Shown piece after piece: positions 53,223 to 60,556 of a stretch of DNA of 64,000 bases. The translations under genes and the position numbers were made by a program. This DNA is from Tetzosporium hominis (lineage in GTDB: Bacteria > Bacillota > Bacilli > Bacillales_A > Planococcaceae). The stretch lies in assembly GCF_002265435.1 (NCBI RefSeq), contig NZ_NOKQ01000196.1, positions 124,001 to 188,000 of the forward strand. Reading direction: 5' to 3'. Below the pieces are notes generated by a model that worked only from the letters and a program-made list of their open reading frames with translations, searched no databases and had not been told where the DNA came from. The number at the start of each line of letters is the position of its first letter. The first letter of the stretch is position 1.

Positions 53223-53758
53223 ATGACTACTTTTTTACTCATTCGTCACTGTTCAGCTACAGGTCAAGAACCTTCTGCCCCTCTCACTCCCGCAGGTGAA
53301 TCGCAAGCCATCAAATTAGCTGAAACTTTAAAGGAATTTCCGATCACTCGCATCGTTTCAAGTCCCTACACGCGTGCGATGGAAACAATCACTCCTTTCG
53401 CACAAAACCAACAAATCAAAGTAGAACAAGACAATCGGTTGATGGAACGTGTGCTGAGTTCCGAGAATTTACCTGATTGGATGGAAAAGCTTGAAATGAG
53501 TTTTCAAGATTCCCAGATATCCTTTGAAGGCGGGGAGTCTGGAGATGCGGCGACGTCTCGAATCGTTGTCGTATTCAATGAACTTGCTACTGGACCTGAG
53601 ACTGTATCGCTATCGTTTCGCACGGAAATTTGATTGCATTGCTATTAGGACATATTTCCAACGAATTTGGGTTTAAAGATTGGAAGTCCATGCGAAATCC
53701 AGAAGTGTTTAAAGTGGAATGGACCGGAGAAACTAGACGGTTTAGTAAGTTGACATAA
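53223..53758 (+). pseudogene. Histidine phosphatase (phosphoglycerate mutase-like), frameshifted
   Basis: The first 128 residues (MTTFLLIRHCSATGQEPSAP) carry the RHC form of the phosphatase motif. Near 53604-53608 the frame breaks: the expected continuation VSHGNLIALLLG, which holds the second catalytic histidine, and the rest of the fold up to a stop at 53756-53758 lie in another frame. A single missing base in a run near GTATCGC would explain it. As given, the gene ends early at 53633 without the second histidine. It could be a real mutation or a sequencing error. Confidence 0.8.
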
Positions 53759-53782
53759 AAAGAGCACCACAGCGGGTGCTCT
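53757..53782 (-). terminator. Terminator of the small membrane protein pair
   Basis: AGAGCACC pairs with GGTGCTCT around a five- to six-base loop; on the minus strand it is followed by TTTTTATG. It sits after the gene at 53790 and overlaps the phosphatase stop on the other strand. Confidence 0.8.
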
Positions 53783-53789
53783 CGAAGTA

Positions 53790-54110
53790 TCAAGACATAT
53801 CAGGAAACGTTAGTAGCATAAATAAAAATACAAGTCCGTAGCCGATCCCAATCAAGATGGGTAATGAATTCACTATGAATGCAGTCAACGGGAAACGTGG
53901 AAGTAGATACCAGACGAATCCACAGAACAGAATTAGAAGGACTGGATAATGTGTGTATAAGTTCAAAAGTAAATCAGATCCTGAACTCAGTGAATAGAAC
54001 TCAAATGGATAGCCTTTTTCTTTCACATTAAAAGCTACGAACCAAATATAAATTGAAGACAAATAGACTGCTTGAAAGATCGCAATCGAAATTGCAAATG
54101 GGCGTTTCAC
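53790..54110 (-). CDS. Small membrane protein (106 aa), second of a tandem pair
   Basis: I do not recognise this protein. It has three predicted membrane helices (about 5-28, 50-69, 75-100) and starts MKRPFAISIAIFQAVYLSSI. It resembles the upstream neighbour in length, topology and N-terminal pattern (basic start, Gln/His-x-VYL, Trp near residue 23), so the two are probably old duplicates. The spacing of 12 bp indicates one operon. Confidence 0.7.
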   Translation of the reverse strand: MKRPFAISIAIFQAVYLSSIYIWFVAFNVKEKGYPFEFYSLSSGSDLLLNLYTHYPVLLILFCGFVWYLLPRFPLTAFIVNSLPILIGIGYGLVFLFMLLTFPDMS

Positions 54111-54122
54111 AAAAAGACCTCC

Positions 54123-54467
54123 TTAAAAAATCTGCGACAGGGAAATAAGAAAATAGAATACAACACCTAGTACTAAAAGTACGAAAAAGAGCGGGACAGC
54201 AGTCAACCATAGGACACTCTTAGGATGTTTATCGATAAACCACCAACCCGCTATCATCAAGGGGATAACGTAAAATGGATAAATTCCAGCAAGAATTACC
54301 AGAGTTGTATTAATACCTGAGTCCTGGAACTGCTCCCAGAACCCTCTAAAATCAAATACCAGAAGTTCTTGAACCACGCCATTCCCTATCGTTGCATACC
54401 AAACAAAGATGGTTAGCAAATATACGAGATGGAGGATAGTTAAAGACGAGTAGGCGAATGTTTTCAT
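54123..54467 (-). CDS. Small membrane protein (114 aa), first of a tandem pair
   Basis: I do not recognise this protein. It has three to four predicted membrane helices and starts MKTFAYSSLTILHLVYLLTI. AAAGGAG lies nine bases before the ATG at 54467, which decides against an in-frame start at 54491. It resembles its downstream neighbour and shares its terminator. Confidence 0.7.
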   Translation of the reverse strand: MKTFAYSSLTILHLVYLLTIFVWYATIGNGVVQELLVFDFRGFWEQFQDSGINTTLVILAGIYPFYVIPLMIAGWWFIDKHPKSVLWLTAVPLFFVLLVLGVVFYFLISLSQIF

Positions 54468-54623
54468 AAACGTAGCTCCTTTAATTTCCATTTGTAGTCA
54501 AGACGCCTAGTTTTTAGAATAGTTTCTTTAAGAGTATATGTTCTATCAAGAAATTAATAGACCTTGAATCTTTTTTGCTGTTCTGTCGTGTAAAGTATCA
54601 CTATATAGAAAGAAGGGTTTCCA

Positions 54624-54854
54624 ATGGTCTCAAAATCCTCCTTAACACGAGTACTTCTAATCGCAGGAAATTTTATTTTTTGTGTAGCCGTGATCGTAAT
54701 AGGCTTACAGTTTGCGGGATATCTTATAAACGACGTCTTACATATATAAGGTTGGGGACGCACTGCCCTTCAATTTGGAGCAGTCATTTTCATATTTTAT
54801 CCGATGAAGTTCGTCTATGATACGATACAGAACCGGATTTCTCAAAATTCTTGA
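54624..54854 (+). pseudogene. Small membrane protein frame of 76 codons interrupted by an in-frame TAA
   Basis: An ATG at 54624 with AGAAGG upstream opens a frame encoding a hydrophobic helix (VLLIAGNFIFCVAVIVIGLQ). It meets TAA at 54747 after 41 residues, then continues in the same frame with protein-like sequence (FGAVIFIFYPMKFVYDTIQN) to TGA at 54852. A terminator follows nine bases later. Either a two-helix protein has acquired a nonsense mutation, or the 41-residue peptide is the product. No homolog is recognised. Confidence 0.55.
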
Positions 54855-54862
54855 TACTTAAA

Positions 54863-54897
54863 AGACCCTTGCCGCGATTGCGACAAGGGTCTATTTT
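54863..54897 (+). terminator. Terminator of the small membrane protein frame
   Basis: AGACCCTTG pairs with CAAGGGTCT with an inner CGC/GCG stem, followed by ATTTTTCT on the plus strand. Confidence 0.85.
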
Positions 54898-54971
54898 TCT
54901 AGTAAGGTCTTATGCAGATGAAACGAGCTTTGATGGAGAAGAAATCCCGCGTCATGCAGAAGAACTCCCGC

Positions 54972-55781
54972 TCACCCACCGTACACGTCCTCCCGACGAT
55001 GCTGCAAACAAGGAATACTCGACCGTGCGCTCTCCACTAGCTTCATATCCAGCTCTGCCAACGCAATTCCGGTACCTTCAGAAGCCCTCGCTACCACAGT
55101 TCCCCACGGATCGATGATCATACTGTTCCCGTAACACTCTTTGCCTGGTAAATACGTTCCAAATTGACCTGCGGCAATCACATAACACTGGTTTTCAATG
55201 GCTCGAGCTCGGAGAAGGACTTCCCAGTGCAGCATGCCAGTATACCGAGTAAATGCAGCAGGTACAAACAATACTTTTGCACCTTTTAGTGCATAGTCAC
55301 GATAAAGTTCCGGGAAGCGTAGATCATAACATATGCTCATCCCTGCCTTACCAAAAGGTAGATCGACTAGAGCTCCCTTGTTTCCAGCTTCAATTGATTC
55401 TGACTCATTATAAGTCGACTGTCCTTCAATACCTATATCAAATAAATGAATCTTACGGTATGTACTGATGATTTCCCCTTCTGGATTCACCACAAAGCTC
55501 GTATTATAAGACTTATCTTCTGAAAAGCGTTCCGCAATACTTCCAGAATGAATATAGACTCCTAGTTCTTTCGCCAAATTCGAAAACAGCGTTGACGTTT
55601 CTCCACCAGGAATTTCTTCAGCTAACTGAATGTTGTCTTCACTAGTTCCTAAAAAGTTGCAGTTTTCTGGGAGCGCAATCAACTCAGCTCCTTTACCTGC
55701 TGCTTCTCGTATATAGGATTCAATCACTTGTAAGTTGTGCTGCTTGTCTTGTTTAGAATTGATCTGTATGACTGCGGTTTT
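54972..55781 (-). CDS. Carbon-nitrogen hydrolase (nitrilase superfamily, Nit/omega-amidase-like)
   Basis: The product (269 residues) has the catalytic triad: Glu40 in LPENCNF, Lys111 in YRKIHLFD and Cys152 in MSICYDLRFPELYR. This motif set resembles the Nit1/Nit2 branch, which hydrolyses deaminated glutathione or alpha-keto acid amides. Other amidases of the family are possible. The ATG at 55781 follows GGGGGAG; an open extension to 55904 has no ribosome binding site. Confidence 0.88.
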   Translation of the reverse strand, partial: KTAVIQINSKQDKQHNLQVIESYIREAAGKGAELIALPENCNFLGTSEDNIQLAEEIPGGETSTLFSNLAKELGVYIHSGSIAERFSEDKSYNTSFVVNPEGEIISTYRKIHLFDIGIEGQSTYNESESIEAGNKGALVDLPFGKAGMSICYDLRFPELYRDYALKGAKVLFVPAAFTRYTGMLHWEVLLRARAIENQCYVIAAGQFGTYLPGKECYGNSMIIDPWGTVVARASEGTGIALAELDMKLVESARSSIPCLQHRREDVYGG

Positions 55782-55869
55782 CATGCCTAATTCTCCCCCT
55801 AACTCGCTTTCCCCTAGTCTACCCTTCTGGAAATTTTTTGTATAGTCTCTGGAGAAATCTTTCCTATAC

Positions 55870-55899
55870 AAAAAAGACCTCACGAAAGTTCGTAAGGTC
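55870..55899 (-). terminator. Terminator of the SDR gene at 55918
   Basis: GACCTTACGAA pairs with TCGTGAGGTC, with a short loop, followed by TTTTTTG on the minus strand. Confidence 0.8.
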
Positions 55900-55917
55900 G
55901 ACAATTATCAGTACAAT

Positions 55918-56670
55918 TTAAAACTTCGTATTAGTAAAGCCACCATCAATTGCGATAACTTCACCGTTCACATATTGTGCTGGGGATGTCAGCAAGAAGG
56001 TCACAAGCTCTGCCACTTCTTCAGAAGTTCCAAGACGCTGTTGTGGAATCCCTTTTGATGCTGCTTCTTTCATGGCTGGATTCGCATCAAAATAGGCTTT
56101 CACCATTGGTGTTTCAGTTGGTCCTGGTGCTACCGCATTGACGCGAAGCCCTTTCTCACCATACTCTGCCACCAAACTTTTCGTGATTCCTACGATAGCG
56201 TGTTTCGTCGCTGAGTAAGTCACAACCGTGTTCTGCCCGATGACACCTGCACTGGATGACGTGTTGACGATGGAACCGCCGCCATTTTTCACCATGACTT
56301 CCGCCACATAGCGAATGCCGTATAACGCACCAAGTAAGTTGATGCCTACAATTTGTTCGATTTCACTGATATCCGTATCTAAAAAATACTTCCCGCTCCC
56401 TGAGATTCCTGCATTGTTGTAGAAATAATCAATTTGACCAAAATGCTCAACCGTTTTGTCTACGTAGTTTTTGACGTCTTCTACTTTAGACACATCGGCT
56501 TTCACAAAAATCGCGTCTACACCGTGTTCTTTCAGCTTCTCGACGGTTGCGTTCCCATGTTCTTCGTTGATATCCACTACCGAAATATTCACGCCTTCTT
56601 TGGCCAAGCGAAACACTGTTGCCTGCCCGATTCCACTACCTGCACCTGTGATGATCGCTACTTTGCTCAT
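55918..56670 (-). CDS. Short-chain dehydrogenase/reductase (250 aa)
   Basis: A classical SDR: TGAGSGIG cofactor loop (8-15), NNAG (85-88), Ser near 138 in NTSSS, and YSATK with Tyr152 and Lys156, ending in IDGGFTNTKF. It reduces or oxidises an alcohol/ketone with NAD(P); the substrate is unknown. The ATG at 56670 follows AAGGAGG. It is monocistronic and divergent from a small membrane protein. Confidence 0.9.
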   Translation of the reverse strand: MSKVAIITGAGSGIGQATVFRLAKEGVNISVVDINEEHGNATVEKLKEHGVDAIFVKADVSKVEDVKNYVDKTVEHFGQIDYFYNNAGISGSGKYFLDTDISEIEQIVGINLLGALYGIRYVAEVMVKNGGGSIVNTSSSAGVIGQNTVVTYSATKHAIVGITKSLVAEYGEKGLRVNAVAPGPTETPMVKAYFDANPAMKEAASKGIPQQRLGTSEEVAELVTFLLTSPAQYVNGEVIAIDGGFTNTKF

Positions 56671-56792
56671 TGTTCTTCCTCCTTCATCCGAAATCACTAC
56701 CCTTTGAGTGTACCTCTAGTGAGTCGTGAGGGAGAAATGATTTGCTTAATGGTATAGTGGTAATAAAAGGTATTGAAAGCGAGGTTTTTTCA

Positions 56793-57026
56793 TTGAAATC
56801 CGAAGCCTTAAAGCAACTCCTTATCGTCCCTATAGTGGCTGCTGCTGCACTCACTCTTGGTGCATATCAGTTTACGGACTTCTTCACATCAGATACACTA
56901 GGTTTCACTTCATTCGAAAAGACTATGTTTTTGGTAATGATGTTTCTGAGTTTATATGGTGTATCCTTTTTAAGTCTTTTCGCTTTTCATCTAGTAAGGA
57001 TGAATAAACAAAAAAATCATTCTTAA
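56793..57026 (+). CDS. Small membrane protein (77 aa)
   Basis: I do not recognise this protein. It has two predicted membrane helices (LLIVPIVAAAALTLGAY and MFLVMMFLSLYGVSFLSLFA) and ends in basic residues. The TTG at 56793 has GAGG eight bases upstream; an in-frame TTG at 56742 has none. It is convergent with the next gene, with nine bases between. Confidence 0.6.
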   Translation: MKSEALKQLLIVPIVAAAALTLGAYQFTDFFTSDTLGFTSFEKTMFLVMMFLSLYGVSFLSLFAFHLVRMNKQKNHS

Positions 57027-57035
57027 TTCTCAACT

Positions 57036-57575
57036 TCATTCCATTTCTTTCATCAACAAGCTCAAATCACAGGCTAATGTGCTTCGACCTTCTTTAATAG
57101 GGTATGGACATTCGTGGAGCACATAGTGCTTCAACTTTAAAAATGAACTTAGGGGAAACTGATGTTCATGCCACATCTCCACATATCCCGTAAGACCGTG
57201 TTGTTTGATTAGCTTATCCAGCGCATTGATAACGAGTTCAACGAATTCATCATAAGGAACCTCTGTAATTACCAAACACTTTTTACTGTTTTCTAGCCCC
57301 TCATCCTCTTGATAGTCCACTTGAATAGAAAGAAGGTCATCATCTTTTAATCTAAAATTCCAATGCAGCTGCTCTGGCTCTCCCTCCCAAGTACAGGCAG
57401 TGCCTTTTGTAGGAATGGCGCCTTCTCCAAACAAATCTCTCAAGTCCCCAATTGCCTTCAAGAAATCAGCAAGGACATCTGTCAGGTAACTTGCAGTAAA
57501 CTCAACCGATATTCCATCTGCCTCAAAGCCGCAGGTCATCCAACCTACGCCTGACAGTTCATAGTTAATCTTCAT
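57036..57575 (-). CDS. Hypothetical cytosolic protein (179 aa)
   Basis: I do not recognise this acidic protein. It starts with alternating strands (INYELSGVGWMTCGFEADGI, VEFTASYLTDVLADFLKAIG) and contains CTWEGEPEQLHWNFRLKDDD. No signal or membrane helix. The ATG at 57575 is better spaced from GAGGAGAGG than the ATG at 57581. Confidence 0.7.
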   Translation of the reverse strand: MKINYELSGVGWMTCGFEADGISVEFTASYLTDVLADFLKAIGDLRDLFGEGAIPTKGTACTWEGEPEQLHWNFRLKDDDLLSIQVDYQEDEGLENSKKCLVITEVPYDEFVELVINALDKLIKQHGLTGYVEMWHEHQFPLSSFLKLKHYVLHECPYPIKEGRSTLACDLSLLMKEME

Positions 57576-57616
57576 TTCCATCCTCTCCTCATGTTCTCTT
57601 CATTTTCCAAGCATAC

Positions 57617-57644
57617 AAAAAACGCCCTTGAAGTTTCAAGGTCG
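57617..57644 (-). terminator. Terminator of the cupin gene
   Basis: CCTTGA pairs with TCAAGG around four bases, extended outward by GC pairs, then TTTTTTG on the minus strand. Confidence 0.65.
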
Positions 57645-57671
57645 CATAGAAAACTTATAAGACTTAGAGAG

Positions 57672-58205
57672 TCAAGACGATTCCATTGCATCTTCTTTTG
57701 TCACATGAACCGTACCAAAAGGATGATTAGGTGGCGCATAAATGGAATACAGTTTTAATGGAACGTTTCCTGTATTTATTAAATTGTGCCAATACCCTGC
57801 CGGTACAAAGATGGCATCGTCATCATCATAAACACGTCTTCGGAACGTGACCTGGTCTTCGCAAGGTCCCATTTCCGTTACACCCTGCCCTTGTTCAATT
57901 CGAATGAACGGATCAACTTCTGGATGTACTTCCAGTCCTATGCTCTCCCCGACCGGAATGCTCATCAAAGTTAATTGAAGATGCTCTCCTGTCCACAAAA
58001 CTGTCCGAAAAGTCTCGTTTTGAAGTGTCGCTTCCTCAATATTGACCACGTAAGGATTCGGACCGTGATCTCGAAGCACCATGCGATGCTGGTGATGAAC
58101 AGGTGGCCAAGAGAACGGATGGAATGTTTGGTGGCTTGCCTGCGTCTGATGGTGTTGAGAAGCCATGCAATGCGGACAAGGGGCGACTACCGGAAGATAA
58201 TACAT
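57672..58205 (-). CDS. Cupin-domain protein (177 aa)
   Basis: The C-terminal 120 residues form a cupin barrel (GLEVHPEVDPFIRIEQGQGV, DDAIFVPAGYWHNLINTGNV). Metal ligands would be His, Asp/Glu and the late His. The N-terminal 45 residues are rich in His and include CPHC (a possible metal site). Similar cupins occur in Bacillus as spore- or stress-related proteins, but its function here is unknown. AAAGGA precedes the ATG. Confidence 0.8.
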   Translation of the reverse strand: MYYLPVVAPCPHCMASQHHQTQASHQTFHPFSWPPVHHQHRMVLRDHGPNPYVVNIEEATLQNETFRTVLWTGEHLQLTLMSIPVGESIGLEVHPEVDPFIRIEQGQGVTEMGPCEDQVTFRRRVYDDDDAIFVPAGYWHNLINTGNVPLKLYSIYAPPNHPFGTVHVTKEDAMESS

Positions 58206-58349
58206 GAATCAAATCCTTTCTTCGTTCATAAGTTTAGTGTATTCCATACTTCGTATTTGGCTTGGGCCCTTATAAGTCATCTATCGCCTTACAAGTGGCA
58301 CTCTGTGATACAGTTAATCCATAAATTCGAATTAAAGGAGGCGTTCTCG

Positions 58350-59021
58350 ATGACTGACGCTTGGCAACCTGCCTTGGAAGCATTAAAACACATTCATGTC
58401 GAGGCCCATCCAAACAATGAACCCGTCACAATCAGTGGAGATACCGACACTTTAACATGCATTGGTGTAGGTACGGATGCAGCTGTCTTTCAATCTGCCC
58501 AGACTCCTCAATTTGCTTTCAAGAAATATGCAGTAGGTAAGACTGAAAAAGTCCAGATAGAAGCATACGTTTACTCACAAATCGGGGACTCTCCCTTCTT
58601 TCCGACTTGTTTTGCAGCACATGAAGATGTGCTCGTGCTGAGTCATGAAGGTGGCACCACGCTATTCGATTGCATTTTGCAAGGAGTCCATATTCCAAAG
58701 CAAGCTGTCGAAGACGTCGAAGCTGCTCGTGACTACGTTCGAAGTAAAGGCCTTAATCCGCGTGACATTCATTTAAAAAACGTCTTACTTCAAGACGGGC
58801 GTGCTAAGATTATCGACGTTTCGGAATATGTGCTCCCAGGCAATGACTACCGCTGGGAAGATTTGAAGCGAGGCTATGAACAGTACTACCATTTAATTGA
58901 CGGCAGCTCGGTACCCTTTTGGATTGTGGAGACGGTGCGGAAATGGTACAACCAGTACGGGGCTCATAATTCTTATGATGAGTTCACATCGAAGATTTTA
59001 AAGTTTTTGTTTAAGAAATAG
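58350..59021 (+). CDS. Serine/threonine protein kinase-fold protein (YrzF-like)
   Basis: The 223-residue protein has reduced but recognisable kinase motifs: a Gly-loop (IGVGTDAAVF, 38-47), Lys58/Lys59, Glu71, the catalytic RDIHLKN (Asp139, Lys143, Asn144) and the metal Asp156 (KIIDVSEY) in place of DFG. It resembles YrzF of B. subtilis. The substrate is unknown. The ATG at 58350 follows AAAGGAGG; an open frame extends to 57975 through the divergent cupin gene, without coding signs. Confidence 0.82.
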   Translation: MTDAWQPALEALKHIHVEAHPNNEPVTISGDTDTLTCIGVGTDAAVFQSAQTPQFAFKKYAVGKTEKVQIEAYVYSQIGDSPFFPTCFAAHEDVLVLSHEGGTTLFDCILQGVHIPKQAVEDVEAARDYVRSKGLNPRDIHLKNVLLQDGRAKIIDVSEYVLPGNDYRWEDLKRGYEQYYHLIDGSSVPFWIVETVRKWYNQYGAHNSYDEFTSKILKFLFKK

Positions 59022-59022
59022 A

Positions 59023-59052
59023 AAAGGCCGGCTCTTGATGAGCGGGCTTTTC
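59023..59052 (+). terminator. Terminator of the kinase gene
   Basis: AAAGGCCGGCTC pairs imperfectly with GAGCGGGCTTTT around five bases, followed by TTTTCTTG. Confidence 0.7.
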
Positions 59053-59066
59053 TTGTGGGTATTTAT

Positions 59067-59129
59067 TGTTGTCCTTGGAAGGGTTTTTCTGGTGCGCGGA
59101 AGTGCGTTTGTTGTCCGCGTAAAACCACA
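59067..59129. repeat. Three-unit degenerate 21-bp array (GTCCGCG core)
   Basis: Units start at 59067, 59088 and 59109 and carry TTGTCCTTGGAA, TGGTGCGCGGAA and TTGTCCGCGTAA at the same phase. The array lies between the kinase terminator and the convergent monooxygenase gene. Confidence 0.8.
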
Positions 59130-59133
59130 TTAC

Positions 59134-59439
59134 TCACAAGCCTTTTCCTCCTAATGCCTCCAGTGTTCTAATGCGTTCCATGCCGTTGATCAGAGGTCGT
59201 GCTTTCGAAATTAATGTTTGTGTTACTTCAAGTGTAAGTGAGTTCTTATGAGCTGTTTCATCGTCCCAAACTTCATAAACATATACGGCATCTGGTTCTT
59301 CAGGCGATACGCTTACTATATAAATGGTGCACCCTTCAACGGCTTTCATTGACTCAGCTGCTTCTAATAAAATTGCAGCTAATTTTTCTTGGTTGGACGT
59401 CTCTACTGTAAACTTTCCAAACAGACTAAACTTCTCCAT
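59134..59439 (-). CDS. Antibiotic biosynthesis monooxygenase (ABM) family protein
   Basis: The 101-residue protein has the ABM dimeric ferredoxin-like fold signs: KFTVETSNQEKLAAILLEAA, GCTIYIVSVSPEEPDAVYVY, EVWDDETAHKNSL. Members act as quinol monooxygenases (YgiN) or heme-degrading enzymes; heme ligands are not obvious. AAAGGAG precedes the ATG. Confidence 0.85.
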   Translation of the reverse strand: MEKFSLFGKFTVETSNQEKLAAILLEAAESMKAVEGCTIYIVSVSPEEPDAVYVYEVWDDETAHKNSLTLEVTQTLISKARPLINGMERIRTLEALGGKGL

Positions 59440-59527
59440 CTACTCTACTCCTTTACTTCTCTTATGTATTTTTTTCAGTGTATCTCACTAGATGAGGTTA
59501 GGCAAAACACCATTTAGAGCTAAATAG

Positions 59528-59556
59528 TTTAACATTAAAATACTTTGAGCTATACT
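59528..59556 (+). promoter_or_regulatory. Candidate promoter of the SDR gene at 59597
   Basis: TTTAAC, 17 bp, TATACT. The -10 box is good and the -35 box weak. A short palindrome (ATTTAG, two bases, CTAAAT) at 59512-59525 lies just upstream and could be a regulator site. Confidence 0.5.
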
Positions 59557-59596
59557 CTAGTTATCACTAATCACTGTTTTAAGGAGCGAATTAGAA

Positions 59597-60331
59597 ATGA
59601 ATCGATTAAATGGGAAAGTAGCACTAATTACCGGAGCAGCACAAGGTATGGGAGCGGCTCACGCCCGTCTTTTCATCGAACACGGTGCAAAGGTTGTTAT
59701 GACCGATCTGAACGAAGAAAAGGGACAGGCTCTTGCGAAAGAGCTTGGAGAGAATGCTCATTTCATCTCTCACAATGTAACAAATGAAGTGGACTGGACG
59801 CGAGTCGTTGAAGAGACCGAGGCTACCTTTGGTCCCATCCAAGTTCTCGTCAATAATGCCGGTATCACAATGGCTAAAAACATGCTGGACGTCACGGTCG
59901 AAGAATACAAGCGGATTGTCGACATCAACCAAGTTTCTGTGTTCATCGGAATGAAAGCTGTTGCTCCTTCTATGATCAAAGCAGGCGGCGGTTCTATCGT
60001 CAACATCTCATCTATGAACGGTCTTGTAGCTGGAGCAATCGGCTATACAGATACGAAATTCGCAGTTCGCGGTATGACAAAAGCAGCGGCAATTAACCTG
60101 GCGCCACTTGGAATCCGAGTGAATTCTGTTCACCCAGGTGTCATTGCGACTCCAATGGTCGTCCAAGAAGATACGAAAGCGGCAGTCGAAGAATTTGCGA
60201 AACATATTCCAATGAAACGTGTAGCTCAGCCTGAGGAAGTTTCAAACATGGTGCTCTTCCTTGCGTCTGATGAATCAACCTACTCGACAGGCTCTGAGTT
60301 TGTGATTGATGGTGGGTTGACGGCTCAGTAA
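59597..60331 (+). CDS. Short-chain dehydrogenase/reductase (244 aa)
   Basis: A classical SDR: TGAAQGMG loop (12-19), NNAG (86-89), Ser138/139 in NISSM, Tyr150 and Lys154 in YTDTK, ending in FVIDGGL. The sequence leans toward hydroxysteroid or glucose dehydrogenase-type members, but the substrate cannot be assigned. AAGGAG precedes the ATG. Monocistronic. Confidence 0.9.
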   Translation: MNRLNGKVALITGAAQGMGAAHARLFIEHGAKVVMTDLNEEKGQALAKELGENAHFISHNVTNEVDWTRVVEETEATFGPIQVLVNNAGITMAKNMLDVTVEEYKRIVDINQVSVFIGMKAVAPSMIKAGGGSIVNISSMNGLVAGAIGYTDTKFAVRGMTKAAAINLAPLGIRVNSVHPGVIATPMVVQEDTKAAVEEFAKHIPMKRVAQPEEVSNMVLFLASDESTYSTGSEFVIDGGLTAQ

Positions 60332-60336
60332 GCTGA

Positions 60337-60420
60337 TTGTCCGTGGAAAAGATAGTATAGTCCGAGGAAAACCATGCGTGGTCCGCGCAACATACTTTAT
60401 TGTCTTCGCAGTAGGTAAAA
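60337..60420. repeat. Four-unit degenerate 21-bp array (GTCCGCG core)
   Basis: Units start at 60337, 60358, 60379 and 60400, with TTGTCCGTGGAA, TAGTCCGAGGAA, TGGTCCGCGCAA and TTGTCTTCGCAG at the same phase. The array begins six bases after the SDR stop codon and ends before its terminator, so it is part of the 3' untranslated region. Confidence 0.8.
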
Positions 60421-60454
60421 CAACTCTAACCATACAAGTAAATGAACCATTAAT

Positions 60455-60483
60455 GCCTCCCTATCCACTTAGGGAGGCTTTTT
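60455..60483 (+). terminator. Terminator of the SDR gene, first copy of a duplicated hairpin
   Basis: GCCTCCCTA pairs with TAGGGAGGC around six bases, then TTTTT. The 20 bases at 60459-60478 recur exactly at 61661-61680 after the NERD gene. Confidence 0.88.
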
Positions 60484-60556
60484 CATGAAATCTTTATGTG
60501 ACAACCATATGCAAACTGGTATACTCAAACTAGTAATTACAGAAAGTGGGAGTATT

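Noticed and set aside
53757-53782. Terminator for the phosphatase on the plus strand
   Set aside because: No T run follows the hairpin on the plus strand; the T run is on the minus strand, so it serves the membrane protein pair.
54747-54749. In-frame TAA as a recoding signal
   Set aside because: No structural element or suppressor context is visible; a nonsense mutation or a genuinely short peptide is simpler.
57975-58349. N-terminal extension of the kinase-like gene
   Set aside because: The extension is antisense to the cupin gene, and a strong AAAGGAGG site sets the start at 58350.
53022-60420. 21-bp arrays as possible CRISPR remnants
   Set aside because: Units abut with no constant repeat/variable spacer structure, the period is too short, and no cas genes are present.
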